NCBI GenBank assembly: GCA_047967505.1
Contig: CM106541.1
Source of the DNA: Dipteris shenzhenensis
Lineage: Eukaryota; Polypodiophyta; Polypodiopsida; Gleicheniales
DNA: 64,000 bases
Strand: one strand, 5' to 3'
The position numbers and the translations under genes are program-made. This document shows positions 21,618 through 34,070 of the stretch, in pieces. The notes below the pieces were generated by a model, which was given only the letters and a program-made list of their open reading frames with translations, was not told the origin of the DNA and did not search any database. How positions within the stretch are numbered: the first letter of the stretch is position 1; every line of letters begins with the position of its first letter.

Positions 21618-22756
21618 CTATTTGGGCTGCATGTATCTCTTGAAACTCTTGCCTAACAACTTCATCCACACCCTATGGAGGTACAAAATCAGCCTGTGGC
21701 TGAATCGAGGCATGTGGGTCAGGAGGAGGTTGCTGTAAATTCTGATTTTCAGCATGAGCCTCAGGTGGAGATTAGGAGAAGGTTGCTGTAAATTCTGATT
21801 TTCAGCATGAGCCTCAGGTGGGGAACCAAATGCTATAGAAAGCATCCCCTCAAAAACATCATCTAAAGAAGCGAAAATAGTAAATTCAACATGTGTATGT
21901 GCTAAATTCTCTAAAAATATACCATCTCTACTCACAAAAATCTTGTGTGAAGCAGGATTATAGAGACGGCAGCCTTTGCTTTTTGCACTATACCCAACAA
22001 AAATGCATCTAAGTGCCTTATCTGACAACTTATGTCGAGACTCAACAGGCACTGGGCATATGCAACACAACCAAAAACTCTGAAATGGTCCACTAAAGGC
22101 TTTCTCCCATGCCATGCCTCATAGGGAGTGATTGTCTTCAAAGCCTTTGTAGGAGCCCAATTCAAAACATAATTTGCACACATGAGGAACTCGAGCCAAA
22201 ACCTGTGAAGCGACTTTTTACTGCTAAGCATGCATCTATCCATCTCCATAAGAGTGCGATTCTTGCGCTCAGCTTTGCCATTTTGCTGAGGTGTAAGCCT
22301 CACTGTAAGCCGATGCATGATGCCTTTCTCCTTCAAAAATGCCTCAAACTCATGAGACATATACTCCCCCCCTCTATCTGTGTGAAGTGTTTGCACCTTG
22401 AGTCCTATCTCATTCTCAACCATAGCCACAAAGTGTTTGAAATGCATAAACACTTCTGATTTTGCCTTAAGACCATAGACCCAAGTATAATTGGTGAAGT
22501 CATCTATGAATGTAACATAATAGAGATAACCACCAAAAGCAGGTCTCCTCATAGGACCACAGAGATCACTGTGTATGAGCTTTAATTTACATGTAGCTCT
22601 CACTACACCATCCTTGTTAAAAGGAAATCTATGCATCTTGCCAAGGATGCAACTCTCACATGCATGAGGAGTAGGTGACTCCAAAGGAGGCAATGCATCA
22701 ACCATAGCATGCTTTTGAAGTGTCATTAAGTTGCTATAGCTCATGTGCCCATACAT
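21618..22756 (-). pseudogene. Copia integrase
   Basis: Role: inserts the cDNA copy into chromosomes. The frame 22,756-21,932 starts in the zinc-binding GAG-pre-integrase segment (MYGHMSYSNLMTL, CESCILGKMHRFPF). The catalytic core has IHSDLCGPM (first Asp), HTDRGGEYMS (second Asp) and QQNGKAERKNRTL (catalytic Glu). The frame shifts near 22,050. The C-terminal part continues as LSDKALRCIFVGYSAKSKG and ends at 21,618. A 53-bp tandem duplication (21,728-21,780 and 21,781-about 21,820) lies in the spacer before reverse transcriptase. Confidence 0.9.
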
Positions 22757-22867
22757 GGCATGCCATAACTCTGTATTCTACATTGCAACAATGGAAGTGC
22801 TCAATGGAAGTGCTCACTAAAAATGCAAGATCGGATCTTTTCTCATAAATGTCAAGCTGAAAAAGGC

Positions 22868-23738
22868 TCAATACAAAGTGCCAAACAACATCAAAGCATA
22901 GTCATTCTCTTTGTCTCTGACTGCACACTTAGCATCATCGAATATAACCTGAAATCCTCCTCTATTGAGAGAGGACACTGAAAGCAAATTCTTCTTTATA
23001 CCTAGCACATAGAGAACATCTAAAATTCTGAAATCTGTGCCATCAGTGGATGTAAGGATGATGTCCCCCACTCCACACACTGAATAAGAAGAATTATTTG
23101 CACAAGTCACCTTCTTTTTAGTAGGTGGAGGATGCAAAGATGCAAAAAGGCTCTCCTTAGATGTGATGTGCTTAGAAGCACCACTATCAAAATGCCAAGT
23201 ATTCAGTGTCTCATTGACACTGAGAGAGCATGCATCCTTTGAAGCATCATAACTGCAAGTCAAGAAAGCATATGGATCATCCTCAATAGTGGTTGTGGTA
23301 TCTAAACTACCCACTGAAAAATCTAAAATGCAAGACAAAAAGGCTTAGTTCTCTTCCACAAAGTTGGTTGTAAGATCTCCCCCATCATGTGTATTAGGAG
23401 TTGATGCATCTCACACAGCCATACTTGAATCTCTTTTCTTTTCTTTAGCTATGTGCTTCATGCATTCATCAATATAATAACCTAGCTTCTTGTAGTAGTG
23501 ACAAATGCCCTTCTTTTTAGACTTATGTACATCACCCTTATCCTTATAAGAGGGTTGTCCTGAATCAGCTTTATGCTGATGTGTGGGCTGATTGGCATGT
23601 TGCTTTTGCTACCCTTTTCCTTTGGGCTTAAACTTAGAAAGCATGGCATGCTGGCTAGCCCGTGTTGCCATATTTCTTCTGGTCTACTCTTCTTGCAATA
23701 GAAGTCCTACCAACTTGTGAAAAGAGAGATGATTGGGT
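22868..23738 (-). pseudogene. Copia gag C-terminus and aspartic protease
   Basis: Just inside the truncation the frame reads KLVGLLLQEE, stop, then TRRNMATRASQHAMLSKFKP, a typical gag tail. A zinc-knuckle position at about 23,520-23,450 reads CHYYKKLGYYIDEC. The spacing is that of a CCHC knuckle, but the second Cys and the His are both Tyr, so it should not bind zinc. The protease follows in an open frame 23,338-22,868: WHFDSGASKHIT (active-site Asp in DSGAS), then a flap-like DIILTSTDGT region and DVLYVLGIKKNLLSVSSL, the usual end of the Copia protease. Confidence 0.85.
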
Positions 23739-23759
23739 CAATGTTTGCTTGGGTGTAGC

Positions 23760-24420
23760 AATTCACGAAACTATTTTCAGGGCCATTTTGGGGCCATGAC
23801 GCGATGCCTCCTCGGTGAATATTTGAAATTTGCACAGACCCCCGCTCTCATTGAAAAAATTTTCGACATCATGAAGGTGCACTGGTGTAATAATGAGACG
23901 CAATGTATTTGTTCTGAACACCGCATAGCTCGACACAGGACATCTCTGCATTGCTTCGCACAGCACATTCTCTGGCCTATGCCACCTGATCACTTATCAT
24001 CGCACAACCTTTTGCCACAACTTTGCAACCTATCACTGGGCACCGCACCCATGTAGATCATTAAAATTGAAGGTTGGCTTGGAGAGACCACCACGTTGGT
24101 TCTTGGCATAATAATTAGATGCAATCTAACATTCTGAACACCGCTGCAGCGCAGTCTTTGGCCTGGCCACCTATTATCATATAGCCTTTTGTCGCATCTT
24201 TGCTCGCATCCCATGCAAATCATAGGTTGGCTTGGAGAGACCACCGCGCCATTTTTTAGCATAATAATGACACGCAATCTATCATTCTGAGCATTGCCTC
24301 AGTGCAGTATCTGGCCTGAAGAATTGTCATTGCCCAGAATTCAAGGTTGTCTTGGAGAGACCATCATGCTAGTTCTTGGAGTTATAGCTCTGTTACCTAT
24401 TTTAACGTATTATAGGAGGA
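23760..24420. repeat. Irregular tandem repeats, 120-200 bp units
   Basis: Units marked by ggttggcttggagagaccacc start at 24,071, 24,224 and 24,344 (as ggttgtcttggagagacc). A diverged first unit at about 23,870-24,070 shares taataatgagacgcaat and ttctgaacaccgc. Parts of the unit echo again at 24,417-24,490. No coding content. Confidence 0.8.
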
Positions 24421-24537
24421 GGTCTATGACAACCAGTGCACTGGCAAATAGAAGGAGATCTATGAAAGCCACTACACTAGTTCTTTTAGTTATATATTTG
24501 TGTACCAAGGAAAATGTATTCCGTTGTGCAACTAGGC

Positions 24538-24703
24538 AAAATGCAATTGACAATATGGCCCTTGAGGGGTCCCCTCTAGGGGCAAGGGCCATATTGACAT
24601 GCCATTTTTGTCCAGTGGCATCCTGAATATTATATAATGCACGTCGATATGGCCCTTGCCCCTAGAGGGGACCCCTCAAGGGCCCTATGATCAATTGCAT
24701 TTT
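24538..24703. repeat. Double hairpin: inverted repeat with self-complementary arms
   Basis: Arms 24,538-24,594 and 24,647-24,703 are 57 bp each. The inner 38 bp match perfectly and the outer 19 bp have a few mismatches; the spacer is 52 bp. Each arm is itself partly palindromic (ggcccttg at one end, caagggcc at the other; gaggggtcccctctagggg in the middle), so the DNA can fold as one long hairpin or two short ones. No transposon family assigned. Confidence 0.9.
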
Positions 24704-24709
24704 TTGAAA

Positions 24710-26118
24710 GTTTAATTGTATTTTTCTAGATGTATCTCCATGCAACCACAGCAGTGGGGTTATTGGAGTTATTTTAGCGCTATTTTGGTCATTAACCAAG
24801 AAAATTGTGGTCCTTCTTTCTTGGTATTTTAGTCCTTGTTGCAGTAAATATAAATCAGGGACAAAAGTACAATTTATCGAGTGAAATTTGAGCAAAAGAG
24901 ATTACAATGTACATCTACATCCAATAATAGGTTATATAAAAATTATCAACTTATACCGAGCAATTGCTGAGAGCCTTAAAGGCCAAAAGATTACAGCTAG
25001 TGGCCATAACCATTCAAATATAAAAGTTAACTACATTGCATACTGAGAGCCTCAAATTGAACAAAAAGATATTACATAAATGCCTTAGAGACCAAAACAT
25101 TACAGCCAGTGAGCCAAAAGATCATTAAGAGCCTGAGCCTTGTCTGAGCAAGAGGGAATTTGTACAACTCAATTTTCCACCAGTCTAGCTTGTTGCATTA
25201 AAATTTTTTAGGGAGCCAAAGGAGGATACAATGGAGAGGCCAAAGACCATGAACATTGTGCCAAGACTCATATTACGGCCCCCTCAACAAGTTGAAGTAC
25301 TCTGCTTTAAAAATATTGAGGCCTTCGTCGACATCTAGGGGCAACCCATACAACATAGCCATAAAGAGGCCCTCTATGAGCATGTCATCTAAGGTGGTGA
25401 CATGCAGATGTGTGGGGAATTGACTGTGGGAACAAAGGGTCTCCACTAGTGCTAGCATTTCTATTCTAAGTGAGTGCAACGCAATCACCTTATATGAGAA
25501 GGCAGATAACATTGGGATCACAGAGCATCGAGGGGGGGTGGTAGTAGGCATGCTGAAGATGAGTGGGTGAGTAGCAGATGAGCAGGGGAGTAGATAAGTG
25601 GCGAGAATTGGAGGAGGGAGCGTGGAGAAAAGTAGAGCAGGGGAGAAAAGAGCTAGAGGAGGGGTGTGGAGCGAAGTACAACCACAGCTAGTAGGATGAG
25701 GGAGGAAGGAATCAAGAAGCAACTTCATCATGTACAAAGCAAGACTGTGGTATTGACAGTCGCAATAGTTAAATCAGATGCCTATCTTGCTATGCAGCAA
25801 GGTCCAAAATGCATGGTCTACCATACCCCCATAGTAGATGAATGTTGTATCCGATGGCCTGCATGCTACCACCTTGTGCACGTTTGTTGCTTTGGAGTGT
25901 TTGTGCATACAAAATCTAGCTATAGAAATGCCATTTGCCATTGCCTAGGTCATGGACAAATCAAATGTGCCTGCTTACTATAGCTATCTACACTAAGAAA
26001 GTAGATGCTGCAGCTCAATTTTCCATTTGGGCAAAAGATCTTAAAGACAAGGAGCTCAAATTGAAGAAGGCCAAGACCGAGCCTAACTGCGAGGAAAAGG
26101 AGCCTGAACAGAGGAACT
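24710..26118. other. Unassigned sequence with one longer minus-strand frame
   Basis: A minus-strand open stretch at 25,737-25,273 (154 codons) is Pro/Ser/Leu-rich at its start and more ordinary at its end (TTLDDMLIEGLFMAMLYGL); no family recognised. A Lys/Glu-rich plus-strand piece at about 25,980-26,120 (KDLKDKELKLKKAKTEP) could be the end of a gag. Short related phrases around attacagc(t/c)agtg recur at 24,987 and 25,102. Confidence 0.35.
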
Positions 26119-26119
26119 A

Positions 26120-26670
26120 GCCCCCTTCAAGAAAGGAGCAAGAAGGGCCGAGCCTGCAACCAAGAAGCTCAAATCAAGGAAAGAGGAAGCGGCATGAAGG
26201 GAAGGGCCGTGCCTCTATAGGAAGGAACCAGCCCCATTCTAGAAAGGAGCAAGGAGGGCCGAGCCTACAATCAGGGATCTCAACAAGGAGTTCTTGAGAT
26301 GTAATCTAAAGTAAAGGAGTCTTTGAGATTATAATCTGTGTGTAATCTATTGAATTGATAATCTTCTCCAAAGTTTACTTGGGCAATGTTTTCTTAGCTA
26401 TGTGACTAGATAGTGTCCTTTGATCCACGCCAATGTGGTGATAACAATGAGATGAAAGATTTCGATTTGACAAGTAATGTGAGACAAAAGATTTCGATTA
26501 GATCACTAAGGTGAGACTGAAATATTTCAATTAGTGAACTAATGTGAGACAAATGATTTCAATTAGACAACTAATGTGAGACAAAAGATTTCAATTAGAC
26601 AAACTAACATGAGACTGAAGAATGAGAAGTTCGGGCTCAATGAACTCAAAGATTTCAATTACCAAACCAA
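26120..26670. repeat. Direct repeat and 34-bp minisatellite
   Basis: gaaaggagcaag(a/g)agggccgagcct occurs at about 26,127 and 26,240. From about 26,447 to 26,617 a unit of about 34 bp (gtgagacaaaagatttcaatt...) repeats five to six times, with two looser copies to about 26,690 that alternate with gaagttcgggctcaatgaa and gaaggtcgggctgaatgaa. Confidence 0.8.
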
Positions 26671-26849
26671 CATGAGACTAAAGATTGAGAAGGTCGGGCT
26701 GAATGAACTATCTCCCTATTTAAATGCAATGCAGACACAACTAAGAGCCCATTATCTAGCCCCAAAACTCTGTACACCAATTCTGACTGTGTACACCGAT
26801 CCACCTATAGTGAATATAAATAAAAGAGTGATATATTCCATTCAAAACA

Positions 26850-29800
26850 AATCATACAACAGGTGGGAGAGAAAGTACTCTATCCCTAGCCTCAAGAATG
26901 TGGCAAAAAAGCCATGGTGGTGGTCTAAAATGCCACAACATCCCAAAAGGGGTCAAATGAAAAAATAATGAGCAGTCCCATGTCCTCATGAAGGATATAA
27001 GTCTCCCACGAGCTACCAAAGAGGTGCCTGTACACCGCTTCCACTGACTCCTGAGAGTGAAGATAATCTCTGCCCAAATGGAAGCGAGAGTGTCAGCCTC
27101 CGTGCATAAATGGCCCCCAAGGACAAAAGAACATCGCGAACACCATATCCGCCATAAGGTAATGCTGGAAATCACCTCCTAGGCTGACCCTGCAGCTAAA
27201 GTAGGCAGGGAATCCTGAGCTGGTACAGGTACCAAAAGCAAATCCTATGGCTCCATGATGCCGGCCTCTGTGGGACCCCGTCTCTGGTGATGCTACATGA
27301 AGAAACTGTGGTCTCCTGGCTCTAACTCAAAGAGAGTAAAGGCTCCAGATCCTCTCCCCCAAAGGGCAGCGCCCCATGTCATCAGAAAGGACTCGGATGT
27401 AACATGTGAGAACAACCTGAAGATACATGTCCATACCACTCTAGAGCTGGGGCAGCAGCTCCATAAACAATGCTTGCTAGATTCCTCTACAAGCTAACAA
27501 TGCATACACAAGGAGGGTCTACCCATCTGCTGAAGCCAAGTACCCATAGGTATGCCCCTATGTATAGTGAGCCAAAGAAAGTAGGAGACTTTCCTGGCTC
27601 TACTGATGCCCCAAAAGTGAGTCCAGTAGCTCAGCAAGAGCTCTGCAGTAAGTCCCTATGCGTGCCAATGCTGGGAGGTAGATCTTAGGTGATGAGAGTC
27701 TCTCTACTGAAGCCTGTAACCTGCCCTCGTCGAATGCTGGAAAAAGAAAAGAGGACAATCACCTGCCACCGGAGCAGGCCATGCCCACTCACCTGGGTCC
27801 CAATCAAGCTCCGCAAGAGGTCGACCCTAAAAAATCCAAAGTCTCCATCTAGTATCCTCTGCAATGGTCAACCTGGAAGGATCTGTGGCCCATTCCTTAC
27901 CAAGCAACCAATGACCGTGACTCTCTGCCAAAGGAGCTCCTGTTGATCCAAGGGCTGAGTGGGATACAATCTGTGAGAGGAGTTTGTCTCAAAATAAATA
28001 AACGGTGCCGATCCTAAACGAACTCCAATGCATAGCCCAGCCTCACTAAAACAACCTGACCAAGTAGAGATGGGGTGAACATAGGCTGGATCTATAAGTA
28101 TATCCCTCCACTCCTGAGGAATAGCTCTCATGATCAATAATTTGGTGGTAGCAATCTATCCAAGTGGCCCGTGTCTATCTCTGATCACCTCCTCTGACAT
28201 CTCCACACCTCCCCTGAACCAATCTCCAACTGTCACAACCCCCTGAGCATGCCATCTGGCCAAGGGAGTCCTAAGTTCTATACCAGGGGAAGATCCCTGA
28301 TACCAAACCAAGGGGTTATGGTAAAGTGGCCGTCGGGCAATTTCCTCTCTGGAGGAGGGAACTGCTCTGATGAGGTGCTGTCGAAAATGATCTCAAATTT
28401 GAATAAGCCTTTTCACAAGTGGTGAGGAAGGCTGAGAATGCTGGTCTGTCAGGAATATCCAACTGACTCTACCTACCCACTGGCCTGCTGCTCTGGGGGT
28501 GCACTGGTGAATCCCATGCAGTAGGAACTGCTTCCATGGCTGATCTCCTGGAGTCAAACCTGTAACAAGAAGTTTGACTAAAGGGGCTCTGCTTTGCATC
28601 TCCGGATCAAGAACCCCAAGTCCTCCCTACGAGGAGGGTAAAGTGATAGTATCCCATGAAACTCTGGCCCTAGTGTCCTCAGAACCATCACCACCACTCC
28701 ACAGAAAGTTTCGAAGCAATCTCCACACCTGACGGATCGAGTCAGCATGAAAGCACCAACATGACACAACATACCACATAGTCACTAGTAGAACCTGGTT
28801 GAGTACCAACGCTCTTTCGGCCAAAGAAAGTCTAGCCGTACTCTAGTAGGCTAGCTTTCTCTAGATACTCTCAAGAACTGGGGCAAACTATTGCATCGGG
28901 GACACCTCAATGCCAACCTGGAAGCCTAGATATCTCGTGGAGGTGCCTCTGGGTATCCATACAAAGCCTTTGTCTCCTCCCCATGCTAGGGTATCCTATT
29001 GAGCTCTAGTCTAGATGCCTTTTTATTTGTTCCAATTGACAAGTCCCCCTGAGGCTAGGTAGAACTTGTCAATTGCATCCGCAGCAGTAGCAAGACTATA
29101 TGCATCTCCTCTGACTGTCAGTGCCGTATCATCAGCAAACTCAATGTCCAGAAGCTCTTGCTCCCATCGGATAGGCAGATGAAGGCCCAAAGTGCCATGA
29201 CTGGTAGCCTGCATAAAGTATCCCATAGCCTCCGCTATGAAAAGGAAAAGGTAAGGTGCAAGCGGGCATCCCTGTCGTACCGATCTGCATAGCTAAAAAG
29301 CGTGTCCTCTGCCTCCACAGACCACCATCCTGCTAGAAGAGTGAGAGTAAAGTGAGGAGACCCATGAAATCCATCTATCACTAAAGCCTAGCCTCCTCAT
29401 AGTGCCCTCCAAGAAACCCCAATCCACCCTATCACAAGCCTTCTCAAAATCGAGAAGAAGAACTGCAATCTTCTACTGACTTCCTTCGCCCAGTGAGTCG
29501 CCTCCCAAAAAGTGAAGATGTTATCCAAGATACTCCGATCTTGGACAAATCCTATCTGAGTAGCTCTGATGATATCTAGAAGCATAGGCTTTAAGCAAAG
29601 AGCCATTCGCTAGGATCTTGTAGGCTGTCCCTAGAAGTGTAATGGGTCTCCAATTGCGTAGGACTATCTTGTCTCCCCCTTTCAAAATGAGACAAATCAT
29701 ACTTGTGCATAATGTCTCGCCCAAAGATCCTGTATCGAGAGCCTCTAAAAAGGCAGAGAGTAGATGAGGCCCAATCGTATCCCAAAGAGCTCTGAAAAGA

Positions 29801-31310
29801 AGTGGCGACAAACTGTCCTCCCCCAAGCATGTGTCTCTGGGCAACTCATGTAACGCGTCCGTGATCTCCATGAGTGATAGTGGGCTATCCAAAACATGAC
29901 TCATCCTGTCTGAGACCATCTAGGGGACATGACCCCAAATCTCCTCTCTTACTTTGATCATCTCCTTGGTGACTGGATCGGCATTGTAAAGAGTGGAATA
30001 GAAATCGGAAGTGATCTCAATAAGACAGTGAGGGTCCGTCTGAAGAGACCCGACCTCATCCACAAGTCTACGAAGACTATCCGAAGAGTATCTCTGACCC
30101 ACTACCCTGAAGAACTCTCTAGATCATCTATCCCCCTTCTGGATCCAAAAAGTCTGCTGGGAGTAAAACCTGAACTGGGCTCTCCTACCCTGAATCTCCT
30201 CTAGTCTCTCCTGAGCCTCTGAAAGCTGCCCTCTGATGAAAAGAGATTGAGGAAAACTCTGAATCAATCTCTGAAGTTTGGATACCTCCGCTCTTGCATT
30301 CTGATCTCTGATTCTGAGCTTTTCCTTCTCCTCTTTTTCCCTCAACTGGCAGGCCATGCTAACTCTAGCCAAAGCCCCCTCTACCCACATCAACCAGCCC
30401 TGATCCACAAGAGTGTCCTTTAACAACTAAGCCTCTCTCAACCATTCCACGAACTCTGTGTCCTGAAAAACAAAGTCCGGAACTCTCACAGAGCCTGTGT
30501 TCTCCAATCGAGAGGTAGGAAGAATCTACAATAGGACTGGAGCATGGTCAAATAAAACATAACCTGGGCGGATCCCAATCTGTCCTCCTCTGGTCTGGCC
30601 CCATTGGCCAATATCAAACCTATCAAGTCTGACCAAAGAAAGAGAGCCATGGAAAACCCCGGACCAAGAGAACTGAAGATTGTCAACCAAGTGATGAAAG
30701 TCGTCCAATTGAGCTGCATCATGAAGTCTAGCATTCAAAACAAAACTATCCCACTCCACTCTCTCCCTATCAAAAAGGCCACCCTCTGACTGGCCCGACT
30801 TGTCTTCAGAGAATTCTACCATGTTGAAATCTCCTCCAACAATCCAGGTATGTGCCTGAGGAAGGGACTCTCTGAGCTGTCTCCAAAAAGAATGTCTGTG
30901 GGCTGGATCCGTGGGAGCATACACATTGAGAACACCAACTGTTGTGCTCTCAATCTGAAGAATAACATAACATGCCCTACTATCCACTAGTGTACCCTCT
31001 TGGGTGATCTTTGAGGCCAACCTGGCTAAAACTGAAATGCAAACTCCTCCCCTCGTGCCATCCATTGGGCTCCAATATGTCTGACTCTGTTCTCTAAGTA
31101 AGGATCTGCATCTATCAATCCTGTCCTGGGAGAGCTTATGCTCCTAGATAAGCACAATGTCTGGAGGGGACCCTGAGGAAATAAACTGAAGGGAGCCCCT
31201 AAGCAATGCAATCTAGGAACTCCCGATCTATGACCATCTGCATCTGAGGTAAATCTGCAGCCGTTCAGTCCTCTCACATTCCATGAAATGATGGACAACC
31301 TAGACATCGG
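26850..31310 (-). pseudogene. LINE ORF2: endonuclease and reverse transcriptase
   Basis: The start region MSRLSIISWNVRGLNG at about 31,305 is the usual opening of the apurinic-type endonuclease. It continues after a frame break with the open frame 31,065-30,526: MDGTRGGVCISVL, VLNVYAPTDP and WIVGGDFNMVEFSEDKSG (catalytic Asp and Asn). A linker (30,426-30,124) is rich in charged residues. Reverse transcriptase shows LSPLLFRALWDTIGPHL, WRPITLLGTAYKILA, VLLLDFEKACDRVDWGFLE, RSVRQGCPLAPYLF and the catalytic FADDTAL (about 29,141-29,121). The C-terminal part includes FLWSGGDG (about 28,700) and a decayed zinc-binding RVT tail near 27,150-26,850. No C-terminal RNase H was seen. Confidence 0.9.
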
Positions 31311-31619
31311 ATGGAAGTGAGGGGGTGCCAGTGGTAGCGGCACAAATCTCTCTCTGATGACGTTATCCAAAGTCGGTCCAAATCTACCCCAACTCATGTA
31401 AAATGGCTCCATCCAAGGGAATAGTACTCTGGCACGAACCGAGGAGCTGAAAGTCAAACCAACCAGCACTCCTGGGCAAATCAAAGTCTCCCTGAACCTC
31501 AAAGAATAGAAACAGAAAGGCCCTGCCACCGAAGCCAAGTCGAAGAGTCCTAGGGCATGAATGAATCTGTGAGCCAACAATATGGTGAATCGATGAAAAC
31601 TAAGTCATGCTCATGAGCT

Positions 31620-33566
31620 GTCTAGCAATCTTACTGTTAAGTAACTTAGCTGACCAGCTTTTGCTCCGTGGAGATCAAAAGCTGCCTGCGGAGAAACGAA
31701 GAATGTGCCCCTCTCTGGAGAGAGTAACAGATCCCAAGTCAGCAAAACACCGGGAGAAGTTCCAATCGAGTGAGTGAGTCTGTGGTAACCCCTCGAGCCA
31801 AAAGGGCCAAAACTCAATGGGCAGATCTCTGTCAACCATCTTGGGGTCAGGTCTAGGAGTCAGAAGAGTTGAAAAGGGCTGAGCCATCCTAACTCTACTC
31901 CTGGAATAGGTGAGAGGGAGAGGAAGAATTTGCGACGAGGTGCCTGTCAACGTGGTTGACTGATAATCTCGCTTGATCTCATCTGCTAGGATCTCCCAAT
32001 CCTCATGCCTGTATGGGTACTAAGCGAAATCTGTGACCGCACGCACAAAAGATCTAGATAAACCAGGAGTGAAAAGCTAGGAGGACGAGGCTGTACTAGG
32101 AGGGGTGTCTAAAAGGACACTTTGCATAGCAACAAAGGAAGGTACTGTGCGATGGGGAAGAGAAAGAGGTCTCGAGGGAACCTCGTATAGGTGCATGAGA
32201 TCCTGGAATGGGCTCTGACTCTAACCTGCATCGTAAAATACCACTCTCTCAATGGACTGCTGGGAAGAGGCATCCATCACAGTAACTGCATCCTGAGCAG
32301 TCTCCTACTGGATAATTGTCTCAATAACCAATATCTAAACCTCCAGGGTAGTAGTGTCAATGGTCATCAAATCTTGAGCTACTATCTCCTGCACAATGTC
32401 AAGACCTGCCTGCGGATGGTCCTCCCCATCTCCCCTTTCCGAGGTCTCTTGCACATGTCTCGACTCCTTGAGCTACCGTCTCCTACACAGTGTCAAGACC
32501 TGTGGATGGTCCTCTACATCTCCCCTTTCCGAGGTCTCCTACACATGTGTCTCAACTCTTTGCCATCTGTGAGCTCCTGTTCATACAGCTAGCTCTCCCT
32601 CTGTCTCTGTCTCCTTCGAGCTCTCCATGAAAGCTGTTCCACTAGAGGCACCTCCAAGTCCTCTGAGTCCACTGGAGGCTCCCTCAGAGGAGTCTCCTCT
32701 CGCTCTACTGAATGAGTCGAAGCAGGCTCAGAGACCCTTAGAGGCTGAACTGTAAGCTCTAGGTCACTCGTAGGATGAGATGGATCTGGAGTCTCTGATC
32801 AAGGCCGATGACTAGGGCAACCCCTAATAAAGTGACCTCTCTTCCGACAAAAAAGACACTAATCAGGAAGACCCTCGTACAAAACCCTTTGCTAAATCTG
32901 GACCCCATCTCCCATGGAGTACGAAATCAAAGTAGGCAAAGGTCGAGGAGGGGGGAACTCTGAAGTGAGTCTGACCCTCATAACACCTGTACCAGCAAGT
33001 GACTGAGCATAGGAAAGTCTAGCACCTGATGGGATGACTATACCTGCCACACTAGCCATATGCTCCACAACTCTGCAACAAGAGCTGACCTCATCAGGAA
33101 GTCCAAGAAAAAGCATCCAAAAAGAGACCTGTCACAGTCCCAGGGAAGTAGTACTGAAGTGCTTCCACCAAGGCCACAAATGGATGACTTTGCTCTGAAA
33201 CTGAATCAGTGAGCTCATAAGTACTTTTTGATCCTGCTCTGCACTCTGAAGGCCAAAAGAAAATTACCCTCTACCAAGCAATCAAAAAACCATAACTGAG
33301 ACACCCAATGAGGCCATGCTGGTGTACACCCAATCATGTAACTGCTGGCCTCTACCGGGTAGAAAGCCAATGATGTGCGTCAAACGAAAACCCTCCTCTG
33401 CTACCTCAATCATCTGCACAATGTTGGGAGGAAAAGAAACTGTGACTTCAATCTCCTCAGGTTCGACCACGGGAGTGGCATTAGTGTCCTCCATTGTCTC
33501 AGCTTGCGTTGTCCTGAGGGGAGAAGCTACCTCTGCTGAAAATACCCACCAAGAACTTGCAACCAA
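31620..33566 (-). pseudogene. LINE ORF1 (nucleic-acid-binding protein)
   Basis: Start ATG near 33,566 (MVASSWWVFSAEVASPL). A middle region resembles the plant LINE DUF4283 type (FWMLFLGLPDEVSSC, then MASVAGIVIPSGARLSY). A perfect CCHC knuckle, CLFCRKRGHFIRGC, lies at about 32,862-32,812. The C-terminal half is Pro/Ser-rich and low in complexity. It contains a 97-bp tandem duplication (32,371-32,467 and 32,468-about 32,560). Several stops interrupt it. In plant LINEs this protein packages the RNA. Confidence 0.75.
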
Positions 33567-33779
33567 CCACTAGTCAATCCCCAAAAAACTTGGTTAATGA
33601 ACGCCCCAAACTTCAGCCTGCATGGGGAAAAACAGGCCACTCAATGCTGAAGTAGAAAGCTCTGCCAATGCCTTGGAAACAACCTAGGAACTCAGCTCCC
33701 CAGAACACGAGCAGAATAGCCTCGAAGAGGGCCTTAAAGTAGCCCAGCCTGAAGCACAAGGGAGGGGTGGACAACAGTG

Positions 33780-34070
33780 ACTGGCGGCCTAAAAGGCGGC
33801 CTGAAGGGGCGACCTGAAGGGCAAGGGGGCCGTGACCAGCAGGGTACGGCTAGATGGGGCTGAAGGGGGGCACGACCAATAGGGCGCGGCCAGACGGGCT
33901 AAAGGGGGGCGACCTGAAGGGCACGGCCAAGGGAGCAGGGCACTACCAAGGGAGCCTGTGCGGCCAAGGGAGTAGGGCATTGCCAAGGGAGTAGGGCGCG
34001 ACCAAGGGAGCAAGGTGCTGCCAAGGGGATGGTGACGGGTGGTGGCGGGCAGCTGCAGACGGGAGCTCCT
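33780..34070. repeat. GC-rich short tandem repeats at the LINE 5' end
   Basis: Irregular 17-27 bp units built on ggccaagggag(c/t)agggc and gacctgaagggc. It is the only strongly GC-rich stretch in the window apart from transposon coding sequence. It lies in the LINE leader, where tandem promoter monomers are known in some LINE families; that role here is inference. Confidence 0.75.

Larger units (their letters stand above)
20230..23738 (-). mobile_element. Ty1/Copia retrotransposon, 5'-truncated, no LTRs seen
   Basis: On the minus strand the order is gag end, protease, integrase, reverse transcriptase, RNase H, as in Copia. The right edge cuts inside gag at about 23,738, where unrelated tandem repeats begin. 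The left edge lies just past RNase H. No LTR, primer-binding site or polypurine tract was found at either side. There are few stops, so the insertion is moderately old. Confidence 0.9.

Noticed and set aside
24538-24703. MicroRNA precursor
   Set aside because: The arms are too perfectly paired and self-complementary for a typical plant precursor, and no mature sequence is recognised; kept only as an inverted repeat.
25273-25737. 154-codon minus-strand frame as a host gene
   Set aside because: No recognised domain, Pro/Leu/Ser-rich start from a low-complexity purine-rich strand, surrounded by repeats; left as unassigned.
30604-30789. Plus-strand frames inside the LINE
   Set aside because: Shadows of the minus-strand endonuclease.
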